From Flavimobilis marinus (GTDB lineage: Bacteria; Actinomycetota; Actinomycetes; Actinomycetales; Cellulomonadaceae): a stretch of 64,000 nt of DNA. Made by a program: the position numbers and the translations under genes. This document shows, piece by piece, positions 15,902 to 25,223 of this stretch (positions within the stretch are counted from its first letter, which is position 1; every line of letters starts with the position of its first letter). The notes beneath the pieces were generated by a model that searched no databases, had not been told where the DNA came from, and was given only the letters and a program-made list of their open reading frames with translations. The stretch is taken from NCBI RefSeq assembly GCF_900113055.1, contig NZ_FONZ01000003.1:124001-188000 (forward strand), in the 5' to 3' direction.

Positions 15902-17077
15902 TTAGCGCTTGAGGTTGACCAGTTCCTGGAGGAGCTCGTCGCTCGTGGTGATGACTCGGCTGTTCGCCTGGAAACCGCGCTGGGCGATGATCAGGTTGGT
16001 GAACTCGGACGACAGGTCCACGTTGGACATCTCGACCGCGCCGCCGATGAGCGAGCCGCGGCCGCCCGTGCCGGCGGTGCCGACCTGCGGGTTCCCCGAG
16101 TTGACGCTCGTCGTGTACAGCGAGCCGCCGGCCTTCTGCAGACCGACGGGGTTGGCGAACGTCGCGAGCGCGATCCGGCCGATGTCCTGCTTGGTGCCGT
16201 TGGAGAACGCACCGATGATCGTGCCGTCGGCGTTGATCGAGAAGGACTGCAGCGAGCCGGCCTGGTTGCCGTTGACGGTCTCGACCTCGACGGTCGACAG
16301 CGCCGCGTAGCCGGTCACGCCGGACAGGTCGACGTTGCGACCGCCGATGGCGAGCGTCCCGCCGGTGGCGAGCGTGCCGTCCGTGTTGAAGGCCAGGGTG
16401 CCGGTAGCGGGCGCGCCGCCGTCCGTGCCGGACACGTTCCAGCCCGCGGCGGTCCGCGTGAACGCCAGGGTCAGCGTGGAGGAGGCCCCGAGCTCGTCGA
16501 ACACCTCGACGTCGCGCACCAGGTTCGTGCCGACGGCGACGTCGGACGGCAGGTTCCCGCCGAACGCGACGTTCGTGGTCGCCTGGGCGCCGACGAGCGT
16601 GGTCGTGGGCAGCTGGATCGGCGCGAGGCCGTCGGCCGTGTCGATCTGTCCGGCGGCGTTCGCGAGCCAGCCGCGCACGAGCCCACCCTCGGCGGTGACG
16701 AGCTGGCCGGTCGCGTCGAAGTCGAACGACCCGTTGCGGGTGTAGAACGTCTGGCCGTTCTTCTGCACGGAGAAGAAGCCGTCGCCCGAGATCATCATGT
16801 CGGTCGAGCGGTTCGTCGTCTGCGCGGCGCCCTGCTGGAAGTTCGTGGAGATCGCGGCGACCTTGACGCCGAGCCCGACCTGCGCCGGGTTGGTGCCACC
16901 GATGCCGGCCTGCGCGCCGCCCGGGTTCGTCAGCACCTGGCTGAGGGTGTCCTGGAACTGCGTCTGGGACGCCTTGAAGCCGGTCGTGTTGACGTTGGCG
17001 ATGTTGTTGCCGGTGACGTCGAGCATGGTCTGGTGCGAGCGGAGTCCGGAGATGCCGGAGAAGAGCGAGCGGAGCAT
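15902..17077 (-). CDS. flgE: Flagellar hook protein FlgE
   Basis: FlgE polymerises into the hook. The 391-residue product begins MLRSLFSGISGLRSHQTMLD, with the NNIANVNTTGFK rod/hook signature at about residue 28, and ends with the axial-protein helix DLSSEFTNLIIAQRGFQANS and a short tail. The middle (about 80-320) is the surface-exposed Thr/Gly-rich region. It is last of the flgB-led unit, after flgD, its scaffold. With no flgF or flgG nearby, the distal rod protein must be elsewhere or replaced. Confidence 0.94.
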   Translation of the reverse strand: MLRSLFSGISGLRSHQTMLDVTGNNIANVNTTGFKASQTQFQDTLSQVLTNPGGAQAGIGGTNPAQVGLGVKVAAISTNFQQGAAQTTNRSTDMMISGDGFFSVQKNGQTFYTRNGSFDFDATGQLVTAEGGLVRGWLANAAGQIDTADGLAPIQLPTTTLVGAQATTNVAFGGNLPSDVAVGTNLVRDVEVFDELGASSTLTLAFTRTAAGWNVSGTDGGAPATGTLAFNTDGTLATGGTLAIGGRNVDLSGVTGYAALSTVEVETVNGNQAGSLQSFSINADGTIIGAFSNGTKQDIGRIALATFANPVGLQKAGGSLYTTSVNSGNPQVGTAGTGGRGSLIGGAVEMSNVDLSSEFTNLIIAQRGFQANSRVITTSDELLQELVNLKR

Positions 17078-17104
17078 GAGGGGGGTCCCTTCGGTGGTGC
17101 CGGA

Positions 17105-17620
17105 CTAGGCGGTCGGGTCTGCGGGCACTGCGGGCGCGGGCGCCTGGTCAGGAGTCTCGTCGGACTTATCGGTCGAACCGCTCGGCTTCTGAGCGGTCGC
17201 GGCGACGACGCCGGTGACGGCCTCGAGGGAGACCTCCACGCCGTTGACGGTCAGCTTGGGCACGCCGCCGGCGAAGGTCGCCGACGTCGCACGGCCGACG
17301 ACGGACGCGCCCTCGGCGTTGGTGTAGCTCACGTCGAGGCCGACGAACTGGGCGGCGGACGAGCGCATCTGGAGGGCGAACGCGTCGACCATGGTGTCCG
17401 AGAGCGTGGTGAGCTTCTCGACCGTGGTCAGCTGCGTCGTCTGCGCCATCATCTGGGTGGTGTCCATGGGTGAGGACGGGTCCTGGTACTTCAGCTGCGT
17501 GACCAGGAGGTTCATGAACGCCTGGTTGTCGAGCTCACCCTTGGCCTTGCTGGGCGTGGCACCGGTGTAGAGGCTCGTCGCGCCGGCCGTGGCGGACACG
17601 GCGGGGGTCTCGATGGGCAT
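17105..17620 (-). CDS. flgD: Flagellar hook assembly scaffold FlgD
   Basis: FlgD caps the growing hook and is discarded when FlgK takes over. The 171-residue product has the diagnostic N-terminus (FMNLLVTQLKYQDPSSPMD near residue 35, then MMAQTTQLTTVEKL) and a short C-terminal region (VGLDVSYTNAEG) that ends in a Pro/Ala/Asp tail. It lacks the full tudor/FnIII-like pair of longer FlgD proteins, as is common in Gram-positives. It sits between fliK and flgE. Confidence 0.93.
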   Translation of the reverse strand: MPIETPAVSATAGATSLYTGATPSKAKGELDNQAFMNLLVTQLKYQDPSSPMDTTQMMAQTTQLTTVEKLTTLSDTMVDAFALQMRSSAAQFVGLDVSYTNAEGASVVGRATSATFAGGVPKLTVNGVEVSLEAVTGVVAATAQKPSGSTDKSDETPDQAPAPAVPADPTA

Positions 17621-17632
17621 GGGGATCTCCTG

Positions 17633-19048
17633 TCAGGCGAGGATGTCGACGCGGTCGTCAGCGGCGCTGGCGACGGCGGGGCGGGTGGTCTGGGGTGCGG
17701 CGGCCACGGGGGCGCCGGTCTCGCGGGCGAACGCGCGCGGCGTGTCGTGGCCGGTCTGGCCCTCACGGTCGCCGGTGGAGCCGCCGAAGCGCTCGTCGGA
17801 GACGTCGAGGCGTGCGTTCATGCCGGTCGCGGCGAGGTCGCGACGCAGGTCGGCGAGGACGGCCTTGAGGCTCTCCCGGCCGGCGTCGGTCGCGCCGAGC
17901 AGCTCGATCCGGATGCCCTCGGCGCTGATGTGCGCACGGACCTGCACGGGCCCGAGCTCCTTGGGCTCGACGCGCAGGGTGAGCAGGTGCTCCCCCGCCG
18001 CCGCGCTCATGAGCTTCACGAGCGGCGTGCGGACCTGCTCGGCGAGCTGCGGGAGGTCGGCGGTCGGGGCCGTGGACACGACGGCGGCAGGCTGGGCCGG
18101 GGCGGGCGCCTGCGGGGCGCTCACCTGGCCGATCCCGGCGAGACCGGTCGCCGACGACGGCGCGACGGTCACCGGGGCGACGTCGGCCGGGACCGCGGCG
18201 GGCTGGGCTACGGCGGCGGCCTCGCCGGTGGTCGCGGCGCCCGTCGGGCTCGCCAGCGCGGTCGCGGCAGCGGCGGGCGCCGTGGCGGGCAGGGCGTCCG
18301 ACGACGGCGCTCCCGCGGCGGCGTCCGTCGTCATCCCGGCGGGCTGGCCGGCGGGCTGGCCAGCAGGCTGGCCGGCGGTCCCCGGCGCGGTGCCGGTCGG
18401 GACCGAGGCGGCAGGAGCTGCCCCGGCATGACCTGCCCCGGCGGGCGTCGCGTTCGTCGGCGTGCCTGCGGTGTCGGACGGCGCCGCCGCGAGCGACGGC
18501 GCTGCGGCACCGGCGGCGCCTGCGGACGCTACGGCGGCCCCTGCTCCCCCGGCGGCGACGGCTGCGACAGCCGCCGGCGAGGTGCCCGACGGCACGTCAG
18601 CGGGCGCCAGCGGAGCGACAGCGTCGCCCGCAGCCGGGGCGCCTGCGGTAGGGACGCCCGCACCGGCCGCGTCTCCGGCAGCGGCGACGTCGCCCGCAGC
18701 AGCAGCAGCGTCACCAGCGGGCCGCAGCCCGGGCAGGCCCGCGAGCGCGGCAAGGTCACGAGGCCCCGCGGCGTCGTCGGCGGCCGGGCGACCGGTGCCC
18801 TCAGGACGGTTCCCGGCGGAGGCCGTCGTACGCCCGGCGCCGGTCCCCGCACGCTCGGCGTGCGACGCAGGACGCTCGGCGCGCTCCGCATCCGGGCGCT
18901 CTGGGCGGGCGGCGGTCGGACGCTCGGTCCGGGCTGCGGCGCGCTCGTAGGCCTGGGCGAAGGCGTCGGCGTCGCCGCGACCGCTGCGCACCGCGGTCGG
19001 GGCGGCGGGCGTCACCGTCCGCCCGAGGTCGAAGGTCGTGATGGTCAT
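17633..19048 (-). CDS. fliK: Flagellar hook-length control protein FliK
   Basis: FliK is exported during hook growth and triggers the FlhB switch when the hook is long enough. The 471-residue product has a long Ala/Pro/Gly-rich, secretion-suited N-terminal region with imperfect repeats (GQPA three times near residue 240). The C-terminal Flg_hook domain (about 325-430) carries LTLRVEPKELGPVQVRAHIS and the LRRDLAATGMNARLDVSD segment. The ATG at 19048 overlaps the preceding gene stop (ATGA). The call rests on the C-terminal domain and position; the N-terminal two-thirds is low complexity. Confidence 0.92.
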   Translation of the reverse strand: MTITTFDLGRTVTPAAPTAVRSGRGDADAFAQAYERAAARTERPTAARPERPDAERAERPASHAERAGTGAGRTTASAGNRPEGTGRPAADDAAGPRDLAALAGLPGLRPAGDAAAAAGDVAAAGDAAGAGVPTAGAPAAGDAVAPLAPADVPSGTSPAAVAAVAAGGAGAAVASAGAAGAAAPSLAAAPSDTAGTPTNATPAGAGHAGAAPAASVPTGTAPGTAGQPAGQPAGQPAGMTTDAAAGAPSSDALPATAPAAAATALASPTGAATTGEAAAVAQPAAVPADVAPVTVAPSSATGLAGIGQVSAPQAPAPAQPAAVVSTAPTADLPQLAEQVRTPLVKLMSAAAGEHLLTLRVEPKELGPVQVRAHISAEGIRIELLGATDAGRESLKAVLADLRRDLAATGMNARLDVSDERFGGSTGDREGQTGHDTPRAFARETGAPVAAAPQTTRPAVASAADDRVDILA

Positions 19049-19818
19049 GCGCTCGCTCCGATCAGCATGTCGAGCGCCATGCGCTGGACGTCGGCGCTCA
19101 GGCCGGGGTCTGCCGCGGCCGGGGCGGCCAGGGCAGGAGCGGCAGCGGCGACCGTCTGGTCGGTCTGCGGCAGGATGCGGCGGATCGCGGTGGGCGTCTC
19201 GTAGACGTCGCGCTCCGTCACGTTGCGCCCGGCGTAGGGCGCGTCGATCATGCGCCCGTCGCCGAGGTAGATGCCGACGTGGGTGCCGCCGTCGAAGATC
19301 AGCAGGTCGCCGGGCAGCGCGGCGTCCATCGAGCCGACGGCGCGGCCCTCGGTCCCCTGCTGGCGGGCCGTGCGCTTGATGTCCACGCCGAGGTCGGCGA
19401 GCGAGCGCTGCACCAGGCCGGAGCAGTCCATGCCCGAGCGGCTCTCGCCGCCCCACACGTAGGGGACGCCGAGGTAGGTGCGGGCCCGGGCGATGAGGTC
19501 GTCCGCGGTCGCCGACGATGAGAGCAGACCGGTCGTGTCCTCGACCGCACCGGGCACGCGGTCGGTCGGGGCGGTCGAGGCCGTCGGAACAGTCGCGGAC
19601 GTCACGGCACTCGGGTCGAGCGCGGCGAGGGTCTGGGCGAACAGGTCCGAGGCGGGCGCCCCGGCGGCAGCGCCCGAGGCACCGCCCGTGCCGCCGGCCA
19701 GGGCGCTCGGCGCGGCGCCGCCCAGGACGGGGAGCGCGGCGATCGTCGTCGGCGAGACCTGGCCGATCTGGGACTCGATGCTCTGGATGCGGGCCAGGAC
19801 GCCGTCGATGCCGTTCAT
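19045..19818 (-). CDS. NlpC/P60 peptidoglycan hydrolase in the flagellar operon (FlgJ-like role)
   Basis: NlpC/P60 enzymes cut the gamma-D-Glu to diamino-acid bond in peptidoglycan stems. The catalytic domain (about 105-225) has Cys132 in SGMDCSGLVQ and His180 in GGTHVGIYLG. It begins MNGIDGVLARIQSIESQIGQ and has no Sec signal peptide, so export through the flagellar gate is the likely route. The operon position between fliJ and fliK, and the lack of flgJ, suggest it opens the wall for the rod. The N-terminal 100 residues are Ala/Ser/Thr-rich, possibly the export signal. The ATG at 19818 overlaps the fliJ stop by four bases. Confidence 0.88.
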   Translation of the reverse strand: MNGIDGVLARIQSIESQIGQVSPTTIAALPVLGGAAPSALAGGTGGASGAAAGAPASDLFAQTLAALDPSAVTSATVPTASTAPTDRVPGAVEDTTGLLSSSATADDLIARARTYLGVPYVWGGESRSGMDCSGLVQRSLADLGVDIKRTARQQGTEGRAVGSMDAALPGDLLIFDGGTHVGIYLGDGRMIDAPYAGRNVTERDVYETPTAIRRILPQTDQTVAAAAPALAAPAAADPGLSADVQRMALDMLIGASA

Positions 19819-20261
19819 CGCTGCCCCTCCTCGTGGTCGGTGCTGGTCTGGGCGGCGCGGCGCGAGGCGACCTCGTCGAGCTCGATCTGCTCGAGCCGGA
19901 GGTCCTCGGTGACGACGCGCTCGTCGTGGCGCTCCTCGAGCTTCTCGAGGGGCACGGAGCGGGCGCGGGCGGCCTGCCACTCGGTCTCACGCTCGGCGAC
20001 CCGGGCGGCGGCGGTGACGGACAGCGCCGTGGCGGCGAGCAGGTTCTGGCGCAGCGCGGCGCGGGCGGCGGCGGACGCGCGCCACGTGGCGACGCCGACG
20101 TCGGAGCCGAGCTGGTGCCCGCTGAGCTCCTCCACGGCGCGGGTCCGCTGGGCGTCGGCGCGCATCCGGGCGGCGCTCGCGGCGCCGAGGCGAGCGGCGG
20201 CGTCGTCCTCGGTGATCTTGCGCAGGCGCAGCAGGCTGGCCAGGCGGAACGAACGCTCCAT
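19815..20261 (-). CDS. fliJ: Flagellar export chaperone / stalk protein FliJ
   Basis: FliJ is a coiled-coil stalk that couples the FliI ATPase to the FlhA gate. The 148-residue product starts MERSFRLASLLRLRKITED, is almost entirely helical and rich in Ala, Arg and Glu with heptad character, and has no enzyme motif. Sequence conservation in this family is low, so the call leans on length, the FRLASLLRLRK start and position directly after fliI, with which it overlaps by one base. Confidence 0.87.
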   Translation of the reverse strand: MERSFRLASLLRLRKITEDDAAARLGAASAARMRADAQRTRAVEELSGHQLGSDVGVATWRASAAARAALRQNLLAATALSVTAAARVAERETEWQAARARSVPLEKLEERHDERVVTEDLRLEQIELDEVASRRAAQTSTDHEEGQR

Positions 20262-21550
20262 CAGGACACCCCCAGCCCGGAGACGAGGGTGCGCAGGTGC
20301 GCCCAGGTGGCGGCGCTCGGGGCGGTCTCGTCGACGCCCTGCTGCAGGAAGGCGTCGATCTCGGCCGCGTGCGTGAGGGCGGCGTCGACCAGCGGGTTGG
20401 ATCCGGCGACGTAGGCGCCGACGTCGACGAGGTCCTGCACGCTGCGGCGCGCGGCCATGACCTTGCGCAGCGTCGTCGCGTCGGCGCGCTGCTCCGGGGT
20501 GGTCACGCGCGTGGCGACACGGGAGATGGAGGCGAGCGCGTCGATCGACGGGTAGTGCCCGGCGACGGCGAGCTTGCGGTCGAGCACGACGTGGCCGTCG
20601 AGGATCGAGCGGGCGGCGTCGGCGATGGGCTCGTTGTGGTCGTCACCGTCGACGAGGACGGTGTAGATGCCGGTGACGGACCCGCGCACGCCGGAGCCGG
20701 CGCGCTCGAGGAGCTCGGCGAGCAGCGACACGGTGGACGGCGGGTAGCCGCGGGTGGCGGGCGGCTCGCCCACGGACAGGCCGATCTCACGCTGCGCCAT
20801 GGCGACGCGGGTGAGCGAGTCCATCATGAGCACGACATCGGCGCCTGCGTCCCGGAAGCCCTCGGCGATGCGGGTGGCGACGAACGCGGCGCGCTTGCGC
20901 ACGAGAGCGGGCTCGTCGGAGGTGGCGACGACGACGACGGAGCGGGCGAGGCCGGCGGGGCCGAGGTCGTCCTCGAGAAACTCGCGGACCTCGCGCCCGC
21001 GCTCGCCGACGAGGGCGATCACGGAGACCTGGGCGTCGGTGCCGCGGGCGATCATGGACAGGAGCGTGGACTTGCCGACGCCGGAGCCCGCGAACAGGCC
21101 GATGCGCTGGCCGCGGCCCACGGTGGTCAGGGAGTCGAGGACGCGCACGCCGAGCTCGAGCGGCGCGGCGACGCGCTGGCGCTCGAGGGGGTGCGGCGCC
21201 TTGCCGCTGAGCGGGACGTAGGTGGCGTCGAGCGGACCCTTGCCGTCGATGGGCTCGCCGAGGCCGTTGAGCACGCGGCCGAGCAGGCCGGCGCCGACGG
21301 GGACGCGCAGGGCGCCGCCGGTCGAGCGCACGGGCATCCCGGCGCGCAGGCCGTCGGTGGCGGCCAGGGGCATGCAGCGGACGACGTCGTCGGACGCCGC
21401 GACGGCCTCCGCGAGCATGGTGTCGCCGATGCGCACGACGTCGCCGATCGCGGCGTCGAGGCCCTCGACCTCCATCGCGAGGCCGACGGCGGAGCGCACG
21501 CGGCCGACGCGCTCGGGGCGGGCCGCGTCGAGGACGGCGGTCCAGCTCAT
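20261..21550 (-). CDS. fliI: Flagellar export ATPase FliI
   Basis: FliI is the F1-like ATPase that energises unfolding and loading of export substrates. The 429-residue product has Walker A GSGVGKST (residues 155-162), the VGERGREVREF helix, Walker B ADVVLMMDSLTRVAMAQREI, and the type III ATPase stretch GEPPATRGYPPSTVSLL. Length is normal. It overlaps fliH (ATGA at 21547-21550) and fliJ. Confidence 0.96.
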   Translation of the reverse strand: MSWTAVLDAARPERVGRVRSAVGLAMEVEGLDAAIGDVVRIGDTMLAEAVAASDDVVRCMPLAATDGLRAGMPVRSTGGALRVPVGAGLLGRVLNGLGEPIDGKGPLDATYVPLSGKAPHPLERQRVAAPLELGVRVLDSLTTVGRGQRIGLFAGSGVGKSTLLSMIARGTDAQVSVIALVGERGREVREFLEDDLGPAGLARSVVVVATSDEPALVRKRAAFVATRIAEGFRDAGADVVLMMDSLTRVAMAQREIGLSVGEPPATRGYPPSTVSLLAELLERAGSGVRGSVTGIYTVLVDGDDHNEPIADAARSILDGHVVLDRKLAVAGHYPSIDALASISRVATRVTTPEQRADATTLRKVMAARRSVQDLVDVGAYVAGSNPLVDAALTHAAEIDAFLQQGVDETAPSAATWAHLRTLVSGLGVS

Positions 21551-22278
21551 CGGTCGCGACCCTCAGGCAGGCTCGCGTCGAGCTCGGCGAGGCGCAGCGC
21601 CTCCGCGACCTGGGGGTCGACCCGCAGGGTGACCGCGTCGTGGGCGAGCGCCTCGGTGAGGGCGGCGGCGGCGCGGTCGAACGCGGTGGAGATCTGCGCG
21701 TCCAGGTACCCGCCGGGGAACTCGCTGACGGCGTCGCCCGCGGCCAGGGTGGCGTCGGCGACCAGGCGCACGTCGGTCGGGAGCACGACGTCGAGCTCGT
21801 CGGCGGCCCGCAGCGCGGTGAGCGTCGCGAGGTCGTCCGGGTTCATGCGGATGGTGTGCACGACGACGTCGTCCGGGACGGCGAGCGCCCGCACGAGGGC
21901 CGACCGCGCGGAGAACCCGTCGCGGGACAGCTCGTGCCCGACGACGGCGCGGGCGAGCTCGAGCGCGAGGGTCGCCAGCGTGCCGCGTGCGGTCTCGAGG
22001 CCCTGGAGCGCGCGCTCGTCCGCGGCCTGGGCCGCGAGCCGGAGCGTGGCGGTGGCCGCCTCGACCCGGGCCGCGGCGTGCGCACGGTTCTCGCGGTCGC
22101 GGGCGGCAAGCTGCGCAGCCTGGGTCTCCGCCGCGGCGACGGCCGCGCGCGAGCCCTCGGCCCAGCCGGCGGCGTAGCCGGCCACGCGGCCGCGCTCGCG
22201 CGCCTCGCGCGACCGGTCGTCGCCGAGCACGGTGAGGCGCGCGGCGGTGAACCGTGCCTCCGTGGTCTCAGCTGACAT
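21547..22278 (-). CDS. fliH: Flagellar assembly protein FliH
   Basis: FliH holds FliI inactive and tethers it to the C-ring. The 243-residue product has an N-terminal coiled region rich in Ala, Arg and Glu (about 25-110, with a GxxxG-like GRVAGYAAGWAEGS). A C-terminal domain shared with V/F-ATPase E subunits includes PGGYLDAQISTAFDRAAAAL near residue 195. It overlaps fliG by 11 bases and fliI by four. Confidence 0.9.
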   Translation of the reverse strand: MSAETTEARFTAARLTVLGDDRSREARERGRVAGYAAGWAEGSRAAVAAAETQAAQLAARDRENRAHAAARVEAATATLRLAAQAADERALQGLETARGTLATLALELARAVVGHELSRDGFSARSALVRALAVPDDVVVHTIRMNPDDLATLTALRAADELDVVLPTDVRLVADATLAAGDAVSEFPGGYLDAQISTAFDRAAAALTEALAHDAVTLRVDPQVAEALRLAELDASLPEGRDR

Positions 22279-23287
22279 ATTCGTCCTCGCCCTCGCGGCG
22301 GATGGTGATCTGGCCGGACTCCTCGAGGCGGCGGATCACCTGGACGATCGTGGCGCGGCGCTCCTCGACCTGCGAGACGCGCACCGGGCCGAGCAGCTCG
22401 ATCTCCTCGACGAGGTTCTCGCGTGCCCGCTCGGACAGGTTGCGCATGACGGCGTCGCGCTCGCCCGGCCCGGCGCCCTTGAGCGCCACGGCGAGGTCGG
22501 CGCCCTCGACGCCGCGCAGCACCAGCTGGAGCGCGCGGTCCTCGAGGAGCACGATGTCCGCGAACACGAACATCCGGCTGCGGACCTCGTCGGCCAGCGC
22601 CTCGTCGCGGTCCTCGAGCCCCTGCAGGATGAGCTTCTCGGTGCTGGGGTCGGCGCGGTTGATGATCTCCACCAGCGGCTGCACGCCGCCGATCGCGGAG
22701 GTCTCCTGGGGCGTGAGCACGCTCGCGGACTTGCGGCGCAGGCTGTCGGCGACCACGGAGACGACGTCGGGCGCGGCCCGCTCCATGAGCGCGATGCGGT
22801 GCGCGACCTGGCCCTGCACGGCGGGGGCGAGCCCGCCGAGGATCGCCGAGGCGTGCTCGGGACGCAGGTGCGCAAGGACGAGCGCGACGGTCTGCGGGTG
22901 CTCGCCGTTCAGCAGCGCGATCACCTGGCGGGCGTCGGCCTGCTGCATGAACTCGAACGGCTGCGGTGCCATGGCGCTGGCGAGGCGGTCGAGCATGTCG
23001 GCCGCCTTGTCGGCGCCCATCGAGGCCTCGAGCAGCTGCTGGGCGTAGCCCACGCCGCCGTTATTCATGATCTGCGCGCCGCCGAGGGTGACGGCGTGGA
23101 ACTCGCCGATCACGGCGTCGGCCATCGAGCGGTCGACCCGCTCCATGCGCATGATCTGCCCGGTGAGCTCCTCGATCGTGGCGTCGTCGAGCTGGGACAT
23201 GACGCGCGCGGCGCGCTCCCGGCCGAGCTGGATGAGGACGAGGGCGGCCTTCTGGGTGCCCGTCAGCGATGCGGTCGCGGTGCTCAT
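22268..23287 (-). CDS. fliG: Flagellar motor switch protein FliG
   Basis: FliG is the rotor face that meets MotA. The 339-residue product carries the N-terminal FliF-binding domain (GTQKAALVLIQLGRERAARV), the middle domain with the FliM-binding EHPQTVALVLAHLRPEHAS helix near residue 130, and the C-terminal torque domain (residues about 240-335, VLLEDRALQLVLRGVEGADL and ARENLVEEIELLGPVRVSQV). Length and motif order are normal. Upstream fliF overlaps by four bases. Confidence 0.96.
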   Translation of the reverse strand: MSTATASLTGTQKAALVLIQLGRERAARVMSQLDDATIEELTGQIMRMERVDRSMADAVIGEFHAVTLGGAQIMNNGGVGYAQQLLEASMGADKAADMLDRLASAMAPQPFEFMQQADARQVIALLNGEHPQTVALVLAHLRPEHASAILGGLAPAVQGQVAHRIALMERAAPDVVSVVADSLRRKSASVLTPQETSAIGGVQPLVEIINRADPSTEKLILQGLEDRDEALADEVRSRMFVFADIVLLEDRALQLVLRGVEGADLAVALKGAGPGERDAVMRNLSERARENLVEEIELLGPVRVSQVEERRATIVQVIRRLEESGQITIRREGEDEYVS

Positions 23288-24894
23288 GAGCGGACCCCCG
23301 GCTCCATCCAGGCGCGCAGCATCTGCGCGACCTGGTCAGGCTCGTCGTCGACGAGCGCTCCGACGTCGGCGCGCTTGCGCTCGGCCTCGACCTGGTCGGC
23401 GTCCTTCTCGACCGGGGCCTCGAGGGCGAGTGCCTCCTCAGCCTCCTCGACGGCCTCGAGGGCGAGCGCCGTCACCGACGGCCCGGCCTCGATCGCGTTG
23501 AGGTCGCCGATGTCGAGGGCCTCGCGCTCGAGGCGCTTCTCCTTGCGGGCACGGGCGGCGAGGATCGCGATGATGATCAGGCCCAGCAGGGCCGCGCCGG
23601 CGATGACGCCGGTGCGGATCAGCTCGGACTGCCGCTCGGCCTCGGCGGCGGCGCGGGCGTCGGCCAGGGCGACCTGGGCGGCGTCGGCGGACGCGTTGGA
23701 GAACTGCAGGCGGTTCACGGTGACGACGTCGCCGCGGGCGGCGTCGATGCCGGCGGCGGCAGCCACCATGGCCTGGACGTCGTTCATGTTGAGCGCGGCG
23801 CCGGCCTCCTGGCTGATGGCGACGGAGACGGACTGGCGGCGCACGGTGCCCGGCGCGGTCTGGACGACCTCGGTCACCTTGTTCAGCGCGTTGTTGCGGG
23901 TGGCGGACTCGTTCTCGTAGCTGCCCGCGCCGTCGCCGTTCTCGGGGACCGCGATGTTGTCGGGGCCGAGCACGCCCGCTCCCCCGCCGCCGGTGCCCTC
24001 GTAGGCCTCGGTCGTCGTCGACTCGTTGAGCGCGGGGATCTCCTCGGGGTACGCGAACTCCTCGGAGGTGCGCTGCGTCTGGTCGAAGTCGAGCTCGGCG
24101 GTCACGGAGACGACCGCGTTGCCGATGCCGACGATCGGCTCGAGCATGCCCTGGATCGAGGAGGCGACCCGGTCCTCGTAGGCCATCGTCTGCTTGTTGC
24201 TGCCACCGGACGTCCCGGCGGTCCCGCCGACGGCGGACAGCACGGTTCCGGTCGAGTCGATCACGGCGACGTCGGTGGTGGCCATGCCCTCGATCGACGC
24301 GGACACGAGGTGCACGATCGACTGGACCTGGTCGTCGGAGAGGGAGGAGCCGTTGCCCAGCTCGACGAACACCGACGCCGTCGGGTCCTGCTTCTCGTCG
24401 ACGAACACGGTCTGCTCGGGCAGCGCGAGCTGCACGGAGGCCGCGCGCACGCCCTGGACGGCGCCGATGGTCTTGGCGAGCTCGCCCTCCATCGCCCGCT
24501 TGTAGGTGACGTCCTGCTGGAACTCCGAGGAGCTCATGCCCATCTCGTCGAGCAGGGAGTAGCCGCCCTCGCTCGCGCCGGGCAGGCCCGCCGCGGCGGT
24601 GGCGAGGCGCATCCGGTAGACGTCGCCCTGCGGGACCATGACGGACGAGCCGCCGTCGGCCAGCTCGTAGGGGACGCCCTCGGCGTCGAGCTGCTCGACG
24701 ATCGCGCTCGCGTCGGTCGCAGCGAGGCCGGTGTAGAGCGGGGAGTAGGACGGCTTGGCCATCCAGGTGCTGAGGGTCACGGCGACCAGGACGAGGACGG
24801 CGAGGCCGATCAGCGCGAGGGTGCGCTGCGCGACGGTGAACTCACGGATGGCGGCGCCCAGCTTGCCGAAGGCGCTCGTGATCTGGCGCGGCAT
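23284..24894 (-). CDS. fliF: Flagellar MS-ring protein FliF
   Basis: FliF forms the membrane ring on which export gate and C-ring assemble. The 536-residue product has a first membrane segment (about 26-45), the periplasmic YscJ-like domain (SYSPLYTGLAATDASAIVEQ and the KRAMEGELAKTIGAVQGVRA helix), a second ring domain, a second membrane segment near residue 440 and a C-terminal FliG-binding tail (VDDEPDQVAQMLRAWM). It starts one base over the fliE stop. Confidence 0.96.
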   Translation of the reverse strand: MPRQITSAFGKLGAAIREFTVAQRTLALIGLAVLVLVAVTLSTWMAKPSYSPLYTGLAATDASAIVEQLDAEGVPYELADGGSSVMVPQGDVYRMRLATAAAGLPGASEGGYSLLDEMGMSSSEFQQDVTYKRAMEGELAKTIGAVQGVRAASVQLALPEQTVFVDEKQDPTASVFVELGNGSSLSDDQVQSIVHLVSASIEGMATTDVAVIDSTGTVLSAVGGTAGTSGGSNKQTMAYEDRVASSIQGMLEPIVGIGNAVVSVTAELDFDQTQRTSEEFAYPEEIPALNESTTTEAYEGTGGGGAGVLGPDNIAVPENGDGAGSYENESATRNNALNKVTEVVQTAPGTVRRQSVSVAISQEAGAALNMNDVQAMVAAAAGIDAARGDVVTVNRLQFSNASADAAQVALADARAAAEAERQSELIRTGVIAGAALLGLIIIAILAARARKEKRLEREALDIGDLNAIEAGPSVTALALEAVEEAEEALALEAPVEKDADQVEAERKRADVGALVDDEPDQVAQMLRAWMEPGVRS

Positions 24895-25223
24895 CAGGCC
24901 TGCATCCGCATGATCTCGGTGAACGCGTCGACGGCCTTGTTACGGACCGCGGCGGTCAGCTCGAGCATGACCTTCGCCTCGGAGGACGCGACCGTGTAGT
25001 CGTGCACGTCGTCGAGGTCGCCCGTGACGGCCTTGACGGCCAGCGCGTCGGACGTCTCCTGGGCCTCCTGGAGGCCCTCGATGGCGCCGGTCAGGGAGAC
25101 CCCGAACCCGCCGTCGTCGGGCCCGGACACCCGGGTGGTCTCGGTGGGCAGGTAGCCCGTGCCGGCGACGCCCGCGAGGGGGCTCGCCGTGAGGGCGGTC
25201 AGGGGGGAGATCGCGAAGGCCAT
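24894..25223 (-). CDS. fliE: Flagellar hook-basal body complex protein FliE
   Basis: FliE joins the MS ring to the rod. The 109-residue product has the FliE C-terminal half: VASSEAKVMLELTAAVRNK and AFTEIMRMQA at the end. Start ATG at 25223 overlaps the flgC stop. The order flgB-flgC-fliE-fliF is the standard one. Confidence 0.93.
   Translation of the reverse strand: MAFAISPLTALTASPLAGVAGTGYLPTETTRVSGPDDGGFGVSLTGAIEGLQEAQETSDALAVKAVTGDLDDVHDYTVASSEAKVMLELTAAVRNKAVDAFTEIMRMQA

Noticed and set aside
15902-17077. Possible FlgF or FlgG instead of FlgE
   Set aside because: Length (391 residues), a large middle domain and position after flgD fit hook protein; rod proteins are about 250 residues.
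18330-18400. GQPA repeats in fliK and VEPTA repeats in cheA as functional DNA repeats
   Set aside because: Both are in-frame low-complexity linkers in Ala/Pro-rich regions and need no DNA-level explanation.
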